5,989 nucleotides of DNA from JAVKSL01 sp039583695 (GCA_039583695.1 JAVKSL010000133.1:1-5989); one strand, 5' to 3'; shown: positions 1-5,726, numbered from the stretch's first letter. Program-made: numbers and translations. Notes: generated by a model not told the origin, from the letters alone.

Positions 1-919
1 GGCGCACCCGCCCGCCCGCACCCCAACCCCCCGCAGCCCGGCCCCCCGCAGCCCGACCCCCCGCAGCCCGACCCCCCGCAGCGCTGCCCCGCCGGGCGGT
101 CAGGGCAGCCAGTGCCCCGTCCGGCACCTCCAGGTCTCCCGTTCCCGTGCCCACCGAAAGGTCAGGCTTGTAGGTCCCGTGGTAGTCCGACCCGCCAGTC
201 GCCACGATGCCCAGCTCATCCGCCATCCGGGCCAGCTGGGCTCGCTGCGAGGGCGCGTACCGACCGTAGTACGCCTCCAAGCCGACCAGTCCCATGTCCA
301 CCAGCTCACCGACCGCCGACCGGATCTCGGCCGGTTCCAGCCGCAAAGTCAACGGATGAGCCAGCACCGGCAACCCCCCCGAGGCGAGCACCAAACCAAT
401 CGCGCGCCCTGGCGAGAGCCGAGCCTTGGACACATACGCCGACCCGCCCTTGCCCAGATAACGATCGAACGCCTCCTGGATCGAGCTCACCACTCCGGCC
501 TTTACCAGCACTGCTGCCACGTGCGGCCGGCCCGCCCCCATGTCGCCGGCCTCCTGCGCCACTGCCTCCTCGCTGATGGGCAGGCCCAACGAGCAAAGGC
601 TGGCAACCAGGGCCGTGTTGCGCTCGGCCCGGTCAGCCTGCAGCTTCATCAGCTCCACGGCTAAGGGACCTTCCCCCGGCTCCACATAATATGCCAGCAG
701 GTGCATCGTGCCCCGCTCCCAAGCGCACGAGAGCTCGCAGCCCGCCACAAGCTCGACTCCGGCTCGCGCAGCAGATGCGCGGGCCGCCAAGATCCCATCG
801 AGCCGGTCGTGATCGGTGAGGGCGATCGCCCGGCAACCAGCTGCCGCGGCCAGCTCGGGCAGCCGGGCTGGCGGGTCCGATCCATCGGACACATCGGAGT
901 GCGTATGGAGGTCGATCAC
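1..919 (-). CDS. PHP-domain metal-dependent phosphoesterase, partial at its C-terminus
   Basis: This gene runs leftwards and is still open at base 1, giving about 306 codons. The GTG start at 919 is chosen because AAGGTG lies 7 nt upstream (927-932 on the plus strand) and because the protein then begins MIDLHTHSD, the usual PHP N-terminus. PHP metal-ligand motifs appear in order: H5-x-H7, D12, TDHD at 35-38, GCE at 60-62, H73, then RPH, an LAHP motif and a late GGSDYHG. The arrangement matches the stand-alone PHP phosphatases (PF02811) that hydrolyse nucleotide phosphates such as 3',5'-bisphosphates or AMP; the exact substrate cannot be read from sequence. Relatives usually end near residue 280. 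Here the frame continues from about residue 279 into an AAGGR-like repeat and then a glycine-rich tail, so the C-terminus is unusual. It is divergent from purF, which could mean a link to nucleotide metabolism (inference). Confidence 0.9.
   Translation of the reverse strand, partial: MIDLHTHSDVSDGSDPPARLPELAAAAGCRAIALTDHDRLDGILAARASAARAGVELVAGCELSCAWERGTMHLLAYYVEPGEGPLAVELMKLQADRAERNTALVASLCSLGLPISEEAVAQEAGDMGAGRPHVAAVLVKAGVVSSIQEAFDRYLGKGGSAYVSKARLSPGRAIGLVLASGGLPVLAHPLTLRLEPAEIRSAVGELVDMGLVGLEAYYGRYAPSQRAQLARMADELGIVATGGSDYHGTYKPDLSVGTGTGDLEVPDGALAALTARRGSAAGGRAAGGRAAGGRAAGGWGAGGRVR
26..85. repeat. Four-copy 15-bp tandem repeat in the PHP gene tail
   Basis: A 15-bp unit, accccccgcagcccg on the plus strand, occurs at 26-40, 41-55 (first base g instead of a), 56-70 and 71-85 (last bases diverged). 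Fifteen bases is five codons, so on the minus strand the repeat stays in frame and encodes AAGGR-type units. The minus strand is a dense series of G3-G6 tracts separated by 1-4 nt, which meets the usual sequence criterion for a G-quadruplex. Confidence 0.85.
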
Positions 920-926
920 TTCCTCG

Positions 927-932
927 CACCTT
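927..932 (-). promoter_or_regulatory. Ribosome binding site of the PHP gene
   Basis: AAGGTG on the minus strand lies 7 nt before the GTG at 919. It decides this start over an in-frame GTG further upstream. Confidence 0.6.
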
Positions 933-937
933 AGGAT
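932..937 (+). promoter_or_regulatory. purF: Possible -10 element of purF
   Basis: TAGGAT resembles the TAnnnT -10 hexamer common in actinobacteria and would place transcription start near 944, just before the purF ribosome binding site. I see no convincing -35 about 17 nt upstream, where the sequence is already PHP coding DNA. It overlaps the PHP ribosome binding site on the other strand. The gap is only 44 bp, so promoter elements for both genes may lie inside the neighbouring coding regions. Confidence 0.25.
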
Positions 938-947
938 GGAGGGCACC

Positions 948-955
948 AGGAGGTG
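948..955 (+). promoter_or_regulatory. purF: Strong ribosome binding site deciding the purF TTG start
   Basis: AGGAGGTG is a near-perfect anti-16S match and ends 8 nt before the TTG at 964. No ATG or GTG lies in frame before the catalytic cysteine codon, so this site sets the start. Confidence 0.8.
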
Positions 956-963
956 TCCCAGCG

Positions 964-2448
964 TTGGGTTCGTTCGCTGAAGTCTCGTCATTGCCCGACC
1001 GCCCCAAGGACGCCTGCGGGGTGTTCGGCATCACAGTCGGGGGGGCACCCCCCGACAACCCCCCGAGACCCATCACAGTCGGGGGTCCGTCACAGCAAAG
1101 GCCCGTCGCCCACCTGGTCTTCGACGGCCTCTACGCACTGCAACACCGGGGACAGGAGTCCGCAGGCATGGCGGTGAGCGACGGCGAGACCCTCACAGTG
1201 GTGAGAGACATGGGCCTCGTCACCAACGTCTTCGACGAGCGCGTGCTCTCGGGCCTGCCGGGCAATCTCGCCATCGGCCACACCCGCTACTCCACCACCG
1301 GCTCCAGCAGCTGGCGCAACGCCCAGCCGGTCTATCGCTCGGCCGCTACGGTCGAGCTCGCCCTGGGCCACAACGGAAACCTGATCAACACAGCGGCCCT
1401 GGCCGCAGGGGCCGGGATGCTCCCGGGCGTGCTGACGACCGACTCCGACCTCATGGCCGAGCTGATCGCCCGCGAGCTGGAGGCCCAATCACCCGCCGGG
1501 CCCGGCGACGACCGGGGCGAGCTGGAACGAGCGCTCACCACAGTCCTGCCAACCTGGGAGGGGGCTTTCTCCCTGGTGTGCATGGACTCCACCCACCTGT
1601 TCGGGGTTCGCGACCCGCAGGGGTTCCGCCCCCTGTGCCTCGGGCGCCTGGGTGAAGGCTGGGCGCTCGCCTCGGAGACGCCAGCCCTCGACGTGGTCGG
1701 CGCGACTGTCGTGAGGGAGCTGGACCCGGGCGAGATGGTGGTAATCGAACACGGGGCCGTGCGCTCTGTCCGACCCTTCCCGGCAAGCCGTATCGACCCA
1801 CACTTTTGCATCTTCGAGATGGTGTACTTCGCCCGTCCGGATGCCCAGCTCTGCGGGTCCGAGGTCCACGGCGCCCGCCGGCGGATGGGCGAGGCTCTGG
1901 CCGAGGTCGCACCGGTCGACGCCGACCTGGTGATGGGGGTACCCGAGTCCGGGGTCCCGGCGGCGGAGGGATACGCCCGGCGCAGCGGCATCCCCTACGG
2001 CCAGGGGCTGGTCAAGAACCGCTACATCGGGCGGACCTTCATCGTCCCGGGCCAGGAAGCCCGGGCTGCGGGCGTGCGACGCAAGCTGAACCCGCTTCGG
2101 GAGAACATCGCCGGAAAGCGCCTGGTGGTCGTCGACGACTCGGTCGTACGGGGGACCACCCAGCGTGAGACGGCCAGGATGCTCCGCGAGGCCGGCGCCA
2201 CCGAGATCCACCTGCGGGTCTCCTCACCCCCCTTCACCTGGCCCTGCTATTTCGGCATAGACACCCCCAGCCGGGCCGAGCTGCTCGCTGCCACCCACAG
2301 CATGGAGGAGATGCGCGAGCACCTGGGCGTCGACTCGATCGCGTTCCTCTCCCTGGAGGCCCTCGAGAAGGCGATCGGCACGCCCGGCAGCACCTTCTGC
2401 AGCGCTTGCCTGACCGGGCACTACCCACTCGCGGTCCCAGATGCCTAG
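964..2448 (+). CDS. purF: Amidophosphoribosyltransferase (glutamine PRPP amidotransferase)
   Basis: PurF (EC 2.4.2.14) makes 5-phosphoribosylamine from PRPP and glutamine, the committed step of de novo purine synthesis in the cytosol. The 494-residue product has an N-terminal Ntn-type glutaminase domain: C18 in ACGVFG is the expected nucleophile exposed by removal of a 17-residue propeptide, followed by QHRGQESAG (60-68), GHTRYSTTG (105-113, R108) and NGN (137-139). The C-terminal phosphoribosyltransferase domain carries the PRPP loop DDSVVRGTT (391-399). Four cysteines, C282, C428, C479 and C482, sit where the B. subtilis-type enzyme binds its 4Fe-4S cluster, so this is the oxygen-sensitive, propeptide-bearing class. 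Start is TTG with a strong ribosome binding site. The oddity is an insertion of roughly 19 residues at about 24-47, holding two ITVGG copies. The stop overlaps purM by 8 nt. Confidence 0.97.
   Translation: MGSFAEVSSLPDRPKDACGVFGITVGGAPPDNPPRPITVGGPSQQRPVAHLVFDGLYALQHRGQESAGMAVSDGETLTVVRDMGLVTNVFDERVLSGLPGNLAIGHTRYSTTGSSSWRNAQPVYRSAATVELALGHNGNLINTAALAAGAGMLPGVLTTDSDLMAELIARELEAQSPAGPGDDRGELERALTTVLPTWEGAFSLVCMDSTHLFGVRDPQGFRPLCLGRLGEGWALASETPALDVVGATVVRELDPGEMVVIEHGAVRSVRPFPASRIDPHFCIFEMVYFARPDAQLCGSEVHGARRRMGEALAEVAPVDADLVMGVPESGVPAAEGYARRSGIPYGQGLVKNRYIGRTFIVPGQEARAAGVRRKLNPLRENIAGKRLVVVDDSVVRGTTQRETARMLREAGATEIHLRVSSPPFTWPCYFGIDTPSRAELLAATHSMEEMREHLGVDSIAFLSLEALEKAIGTPGSTFCSACLTGHYPLAVPDA
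1029..1085. repeat. Direct repeat plus palindrome inserted in frame in purF
   Basis: The 15-mer catcacagtcggggg occurs exactly at 1029-1043 and 1071-1085, offset by 42 bp (14 codons), so both copies read ITVGG. Within the first half, GTCGGGGGG (1036-1044) and CCCCCCGAC (1048-1056) form a perfect 9-bp inverted repeat with a 3-nt loop. A third short TCACAG follows at 1090-1095. The block coincides with residues absent from the PurF sequences I remember, so it looks like an inserted or expanded element. Confidence 0.75.
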
Positions 2449-3520
2449 GGGAAAATTGCCCGGCGGTGACGAGCCCCCCGTGCCCGCGCTGACCTATGCG
2501 GGCTCAGGGGTAGACATCGGCGCGGGCGACGAGGCCGTGCACCGGATCGGCCCGGTCGTGCGCTCCACCTTCGGGCCGGAGGTGCTCGCCGGGCTGGGCG
2601 GCTTTGCCGGGCTGTTCGCCCTGCCCGAGGGTCGCTGGCGCCATCCCGTGCTGGTGGCCAGCACCGACGGTGTGGGCACCAAGGCCGAGGTGGCCCGGCT
2701 GACCGGCCGCTACGACACGATCGGGATCGACCTGGTCGCCATGTGCGTGGACGACGTGGTGTGTACCGGCGCCGAGCCGGCGTTCATGCTCGACTACTAC
2801 TCGACCGCGCAGCTCGATCCGGCCACTGCGGCCACGATCGTGGCCGGGGTGGCCGAGGGCTGCCGCCAGGCTGGGTGTGCCCTGATCGGCGGCGAGATGG
2901 CCGAGCATCCTGGGAGCGGCGGGCACGGAGAGGGCGGGTTCGACCTCGCTGGCTTTGCCGTCGGCATTGTGGAGCGCGACGCCATCCTCGGCCCGGAGCG
3001 GGTGCGCCCGGGAGATGCGCTGGTAGGTCTGGCCTCTCCCGGGTTGCGCTGCAACGGTTACTCCCTTGCGCGCCGGGCCCTCCTCGATAGGTCACTGGAC
3101 AGCCCAGCCTGGGCCGGGTCAGCACACAGCCTGGCCGACGAGCTGCTCCGGCCTTCGGTCATCTACTCCCCCGCTGTGATGGCCCTGATCCAGGAATGCC
3201 CGGTGCGAGCCCTGGCCCACGTGACCGGTGGCGGCATCGCGGCCAACCTGGCCCGGGTCCTACCCCCCAGCTGCGACGCGGTGATAGACCGCGCCACCTG
3301 GGGCGTTCCCCGCATCTTCGACGAGGTCCGCCGGGCTGGGAACATCACCGCGCCGGAGATGGACAGGGTGTTCAACCTCGGCCTGGGGATGATCGCCATT
3401 GTCGCCCCCGGAGCGGCCGGCGCGGCGACCGGGCTCATGGAGCGCCTTGGGCTCCCTGCGACGGTGATCGGCCAGGTCATCGATGGTTCCGGTAACGTGG
3501 ACCTAGGTACGGTAGCCTGA
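2441..3520 (+). CDS. purM: Phosphoribosylformylglycinamidine cyclo-ligase (AIR synthetase)
   Basis: PurM (EC 6.3.3.1) closes the imidazole ring, converting FGAM and ATP to AIR in step five of purine synthesis. The 359-residue product shows the AIRS/PurM fold: YAGSGVDIGAGD (19-30) at the N-terminus, STDGVGTK (74-81), GIDLVAMCVDDV (95-106), GAEP followed by LDYY (110-120), GGEMAEHPG (150-158), then GLRCNGYSLARR, HVTGGGIAANLARVLP and a late NLGLGM. The Asp in CVDDV, where many bacteria have Asn, is what I recall from actinobacterial PurM. The ATG overlaps the purF stop by 8 nt (ATGCCTAG) and has no clear ribosome binding site, implying translational coupling. A GTG at 2480 would give a protein starting VPALTYAG, closer to the usual N-terminus and about 346 residues long, so the start is uncertain. 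The stop shares one base with the next start. Confidence 0.96.
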   Translation: MPRGKLPGGDEPPVPALTYAGSGVDIGAGDEAVHRIGPVVRSTFGPEVLAGLGGFAGLFALPEGRWRHPVLVASTDGVGTKAEVARLTGRYDTIGIDLVAMCVDDVVCTGAEPAFMLDYYSTAQLDPATAATIVAGVAEGCRQAGCALIGGEMAEHPGSGGHGEGGFDLAGFAVGIVERDAILGPERVRPGDALVGLASPGLRCNGYSLARRALLDRSLDSPAWAGSAHSLADELLRPSVIYSPAVMALIQECPVRALAHVTGGGIAANLARVLPPSCDAVIDRATWGVPRIFDEVRRAGNITAPEMDRVFNLGLGMIAIVAPGAAGAATGLMERLGLPATVIGQVIDGSGNVDLGTVA

Positions 3521-3969
3521 TGAGCATGGTCGAAGCGGCTCGAGCACCCTCGCGGGTCCGCCGCGTGCTCGTGGTGGAGGACGAGCCGGTCATCCGGCGC
3601 CTCTTGGAGGAGACCCTGGCGTGGGACGGGGTCGAGGTTGTCCTGGCGTGCAACCTCGACCAGGCCCTGGCGGTTCTGGAGGCTGAGGACCTCGACGTGG
3701 CGCTCGTCGACCTGCTGCTGCCCGAGCCGACCGGTTGGGACCTGCTCGAAGCTCTGCGGACCCACACTGGCTGGCCTCGTGCGATCGTGGTGTCGGCGGT
3801 CGCCACCTCGGCAAACACGGCCCGAGCGTTCGACCTGGGAGCGCTGGACGTGGTGAGCAAGCCCTTCGACCCGGTGAAGCTGATCGAGCTGGTCGACCGG
3901 ATCGCTCGCCTGGCGCCATGCGACGTCGACGCTTACCGTCAGGCCGCCCGCACCCGAGCGTATGTCTGA
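3520..3969 (+). CDS. Stand-alone response-regulator receiver domain
   Basis: The 149-residue product is a single CheY-like receiver (REC, PF00072) without an output domain. Key residues are in place: acidic pair E20-D21 in VLVVEDEP, phospho-acceptor D64 in VALVDLLLPEPTGWDLL, switch residue S92 in IVVSAVA, and K114 in VSKPFDP. After about residue 125 only a short tail remains. Such proteins act by phosphorylation-dependent protein contacts rather than by binding DNA directly; the partner here is unknown and no histidine kinase is visible in the window. The ATG at 3520 shares a base with the purM stop, and the 3' end overlaps pyrE by 8 nt, so the gene is built into the nucleotide operon. A second ATG at 3526 is an alternative start. 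Codon use matches its neighbours. Any role in nucleotide control is inference from position. Confidence 0.93.
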   Translation: MSMVEAARAPSRVRRVLVVEDEPVIRRLLEETLAWDGVEVVLACNLDQALAVLEAEDLDVALVDLLLPEPTGWDLLEALRTHTGWPRAIVVSAVATSANTARAFDLGALDVVSKPFDPVKLIELVDRIARLAPCDVDAYRQAARTRAYV

Positions 3970-4522
3970 GGGTGCTGCCTACGCAGCCCTGCGAGACCAC
4001 CTGCTGGCGCACTCCGTCCTGCAGGGCGAGTTCGTCCTCAAGTCAGGGCGCAGGAGCACCTGGTTCGTCGACGCCAAGCAGACCGTGTGCCGCCCTGGCG
4101 GCACCCTGCTGGTCGCCGACGCCATCCTGGGCGTGATCCCCCCCGAGGCCAGCGCGATCGGGGGCCTCACGATGGGTGCCGACCCGGTGGCCTTTACCAC
4201 CGCTGGGGTGGCCGCGACCCGGGGCCGGGACCTCAAGTGCTTCAGCGTGCGCAAGGAGGCCAAGGACCACGGCGGTGGCGGGCGGATTGCCGGGGCGCTG
4301 GACCCCGGCGACGCGGTGGTCCTGGTCGAGGACGCCACCACCAGAGGGACCTCGCTGATGGAGGCAGCGACAGTGGTGCGCGAAGCAGGGGCCGAGGTCG
4401 TGCTCATGGTGGCGGTGGTCGACCGCGGCGGGCAGTGTGGGCACCTGGCTCGGGCGGCAGGGATCAAGTTCTGCGCTCTGGTCTCTGCGGTGGACCTCGG
4501 CTTCGAATACGACGGGGGCTAG
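3962..4522 (+). CDS. pyrE: Orotate phosphoribosyltransferase
   Basis: PyrE (EC 2.4.2.10) joins orotate to PRPP to give OMP, the fifth step of pyrimidine synthesis; it acts as a dimer in which the catalytic loop crosses to the partner. At 186 residues it is near the short end of the family range. Visible motifs are FVLKSGRRSTWFVDAK (24-39), GGLTMGADP (67-75), the catalytic loop VRKEAKDHGGGG (96-107; R97, K98, K101, H103), and the PRPP-binding motif VVLVEDATTRGTS (119-131). The loop has RGTS where E. coli-type enzymes read TGGS, which I regard as a known lineage variant rather than damage. The ATG lies within the receiver gene (ATGTCTGA, 8-nt overlap) with no clear ribosome binding site, so coupling is likely. 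Finding this pyrimidine gene behind purine genes implies joint supply of nucleotides. A 20-bp palindrome spans its stop. Confidence 0.95.
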   Translation: MSEGAAYAALRDHLLAHSVLQGEFVLKSGRRSTWFVDAKQTVCRPGGTLLVADAILGVIPPEASAIGGLTMGADPVAFTTAGVAATRGRDLKCFSVRKEAKDHGGGGRIAGALDPGDAVVLVEDATTRGTSLMEAATVVREAGAEVVLMVAVVDRGGQCGHLARAAGIKFCALVSAVDLGFEYDGG

Positions 4523-4537
4523 TGACTAGTCACTAGC
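4518..4537. promoter_or_regulatory. Perfect 20-bp palindrome at the pyrE stop
   Basis: GCTAGTGACTAGTCACTAGC is identical to its reverse complement across all 20 bases, with no spacer, and includes the pyrE TAG stop (4520-4522). In RNA it could form an 8-bp stem with a CTAG loop, but only a short TTT follows, so a strong intrinsic terminator is doubtful. As duplex DNA it has the form of an operator for a dimeric regulator, placed about 25 bp upstream of the likely bldC -10. I cannot assign a regulator. Confidence 0.7.
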
Positions 4538-4562
4538 GGTTTCAAAAATGACCCTTTTGGGC

Positions 4563-4568
4563 TATATA
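4563..4568 (+). promoter_or_regulatory. bldC: Possible -10 element of the bldC promoter
   Basis: TATATA stands in the most AT-rich stretch of the window (about 4540-4572). TTTCAA at 4540-4545 sits 17 nt upstream as a weak -35. This would give a 5' untranslated region of about 55 nt before the bldC ATG. The -35 match is poor. Confidence 0.35.
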
Positions 4569-4629
4569 CACCAAGAGTCCCATCCCGTAGCCTGGGTGAC
4601 AAGACGGACTCAACCCCCTGGAGGACCCG

Positions 4630-4842
4630 ATGACGATGACCGAGCAGCTCGAGACTGAAGACCTTCTCACCCCCGCCGAGGTTGCCGCGATGTTCCGGGT
4701 GAACCCCAAGACCGTGACCCGATGGGCCCGCTCCGGCAAGCTCACCTCGATCCGGACCCTCGGTGGACATCGCCGCTTCCTCGCCTCCGAGGTCGAGCAC
4801 CGGCTGCACGGCACCCCCCTGCCGGCCCGCCTCGCCTCCTAG
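4630..4842 (+). CDS. bldC: BldC-family small DNA-binding regulator
   Basis: The 70-residue protein is a close match to what I remember of Streptomyces BldC (68 residues), a MerR-like winged-helix protein without an effector domain that controls entry into development and binds direct repeats head to tail. The recognisable core is LLTPAEVAAMFRVNPKTVTRWARSGKLTSIRTLGGHRR (12-49), with the helix-turn-helix at about 14-34 and the wing at about 40-49; flanks are short and variable as in the family. GGAGG at 4620-4624, 5 nt before the ATG, supports this start; an ATG two codons in is the alternative. BldC-like genes also occur in actinobacteria that do not sporulate, so the name does not prove a developmental role. 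It lies 107 bp after pyrE and probably has its own promoter. Position downstream of purF-purM matches Streptomyces synteny as I recall it. Confidence 0.93.
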   Translation: MTMTEQLETEDLLTPAEVAAMFRVNPKTVTRWARSGKLTSIRTLGGHRRFLASEVEHRLHGTPLPARLAS

Positions 4843-4845
4843 CTC

Positions 4846-4862
4846 CAGGCTCAGAGCGCCTG
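4846..4862. terminator. Weak hairpin between convergent bldC and methyltransferase genes
   Basis: CAGGC (4846-4850) and GCCTG (4858-4862) pair across a 7-nt loop in the 21-bp gap between the convergent stops. There is no T-tract on either side. It might serve both directions, but the stem is only 5 bp. Confidence 0.2.
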
Positions 4863-4863
4863 C

Positions 4864-5664
4864 TCAACGCCAGCACAGCACCTCGACGTTCGGGATCACA
4901 AACAGGGCGTCGGGCTCGGCGGACCACGCCCTCCAAGCTCGGGCGATGCGCTCGAGCTCGTCGGGCGTGGCCAGGCCTCTGGCGAGGGCCTGCTCGGCGA
5001 AGGTGGACTTGGTGGCCCGCTCCGCCCACAGGCCTCCCCACCAGGTGCGCTCGGCCTCGGTGACGTAGCAGTAGTACCCGGTGGTGACGGTCTGGTCGGT
5101 GAGCCCCGCCTCCCGGCACCACTTGGGAAGGTGGCGCCCACCGTCGGCCTCGACGTGATTGGCTCGCGCCACGGCGTGGTACAGCGTCATCCACTCGTCG
5201 AGCACGGGGTCCGCCGGGTACCAGAACATCCCCCCGTAGTCCCCGTCCCGCACGGCCACCACGCCCCCCGGCCGGCAAACCCGGCGCATCTCACGCAAGG
5301 CTGCGACCGGGTCGCACAGGTGCTGGAGGACCTGGTGGGCGTGCACGACGTCGAGCTCCCCGCCGGCAAAGCGAAGGTCGTGGACGTCGCCAACCTCGAA
5401 GGTCACGTTTTGAGCGCCCTGGCGCCCTGCCTCGGCCCGGGCCTCGGTCAGCACCTCGGCCACCGAGTCGATCCCCACGACGGGGCCGTCGACGACCAGC
5501 CGGGCGATCCCGGCGGTGATCGTGCCCGGCCCGCAGCCGATGTCGGCCACGCTGGCGCCGGGGAACAGGCTCGGGATCAGGTAGGCAGCCGAGTTCTCCA
5601 CCGTTCGCCAGCGATGCGCGCGCAGGACGCTGTCGTGATGGCCGTGAATGTAGGTGTCTGTCAT
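4864..5664 (-). CDS. Class I SAM-dependent methyltransferase (Methyltransf_11/25 type)
   Basis: With the ATG at 5664 the product has 266 residues beginning MTDTYIHGHHDSVLRAH. The Rossmann-type SAM fold is clear: motif I VADIGCGPGT (39-48), an acidic residue D66 in VVGIDS expected to hold the ribose, GDVHDL (D93) near the adenine site, then VVHAHQVLQHL and the MRRVCRPGGVVAV segment typical of UbiE-like enzymes. The C-terminal half carries an aromatic-rich stretch (TTGYYCYVTEAERTWWGGLW) that probably shapes the substrate pocket. Substrate is unknown; a small molecule is likely given the fold, but this is inference. An in-frame TTG at 5679 would add five residues, but AAGGGG lies only 3 nt from it. 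The same AAGGGG is 7 nt from an out-of-frame ATG at 5675 opening a four-codon ORF that ends on the ATG used here. The gene is convergent to bldC and divergent from the LysR-type gene. Confidence 0.9.
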   Translation of the reverse strand: MTDTYIHGHHDSVLRAHRWRTVENSAAYLIPSLFPGASVADIGCGPGTITAGIARLVVDGPVVGIDSVAEVLTEARAEAGRQGAQNVTFEVGDVHDLRFAGGELDVVHAHQVLQHLCDPVAALREMRRVCRPGGVVAVRDGDYGGMFWYPADPVLDEWMTLYHAVARANHVEADGGRHLPKWCREAGLTDQTVTTGYYCYVTEAERTWWGGLWAERATKSTFAEQALARGLATPDELERIARAWRAWSAEPDALFVIPNVEVLCWR

Positions 5665-5686
5665 GGGGCCATCATGCAAGATCCCC

Positions 5687-5699
5687 TTGGTATGAGCAA
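5687..5699. promoter_or_regulatory. Candidate LysR-type T-N11-A box
   Basis: TTG-N7-CAA, with T at 5687 and A at 5699, fits the T-N11-A dyad recognised by LysR-type regulators. It lies between the divergent methyltransferase and LysR-type genes, about 36-48 bp upstream of the LysR start, the usual place for autoregulation and control of the divergent target. Such short dyads also arise by chance. Confidence 0.4.
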
Positions 5700-5720
5700 A
5701 GAAGATCTGTCACCGCCGGT

Positions 5721-5726
5721 TATAAG
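5721..5726 (+). promoter_or_regulatory. -10 element suggesting a leaderless LysR-type transcript
   Basis: TATAAG ends 8 nt before the ATG at 5735, so transcription would start at or next to the start codon. No ribosome binding site is visible upstream of that ATG, which agrees with a leaderless mRNA. The overlapping TTATAA (5720-5725) is palindromic and could also serve the opposite strand. No clear -35 is seen. Confidence 0.4.

Noticed and set aside
112..664. Two plus-strand open frames opposite the PHP gene
   Set aside because: Proline/arginine-rich shadows of a well-supported minus-strand PHP gene; no recognisable domain or ribosome binding site.
927..955. Inverted repeat CACCT...AGGTG in the PHP-purF gap
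   Set aside because: It is simply the two divergent ribosome binding sites facing away from each other, so an operator is not needed to explain it.
633..1076. Minus-strand open frame reaching into purF
   Set aside because: Out of frame with the PHP motifs and overlapping the divergent promoter region; a shadow frame.
953..1177. GTG-initiated 74-codon frame at the start of purF
   Set aside because: Its GTG is part of the purF ribosome binding site and the frame lies over PurF coding sequence with no resemblance to any family.
1332..2211. Long minus-strand open frames (219 and 240 codons) inside purF
   Set aside because: Antisense to a gene with every PurF motif intact. GC-rich codon bias removes stops in such frames, and the products show no family resemblance.
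3163..3765. Minus-strand 200-codon open frame across the purM/receiver junction
   Set aside because: Spans two verified plus-strand genes, with no coherent domain or ribosome binding site.
4518..4560. Intrinsic terminator after pyrE
   Set aside because: The palindrome can form a stem, but only TTT follows and then an A-run; not enough to call a rho-independent terminator.
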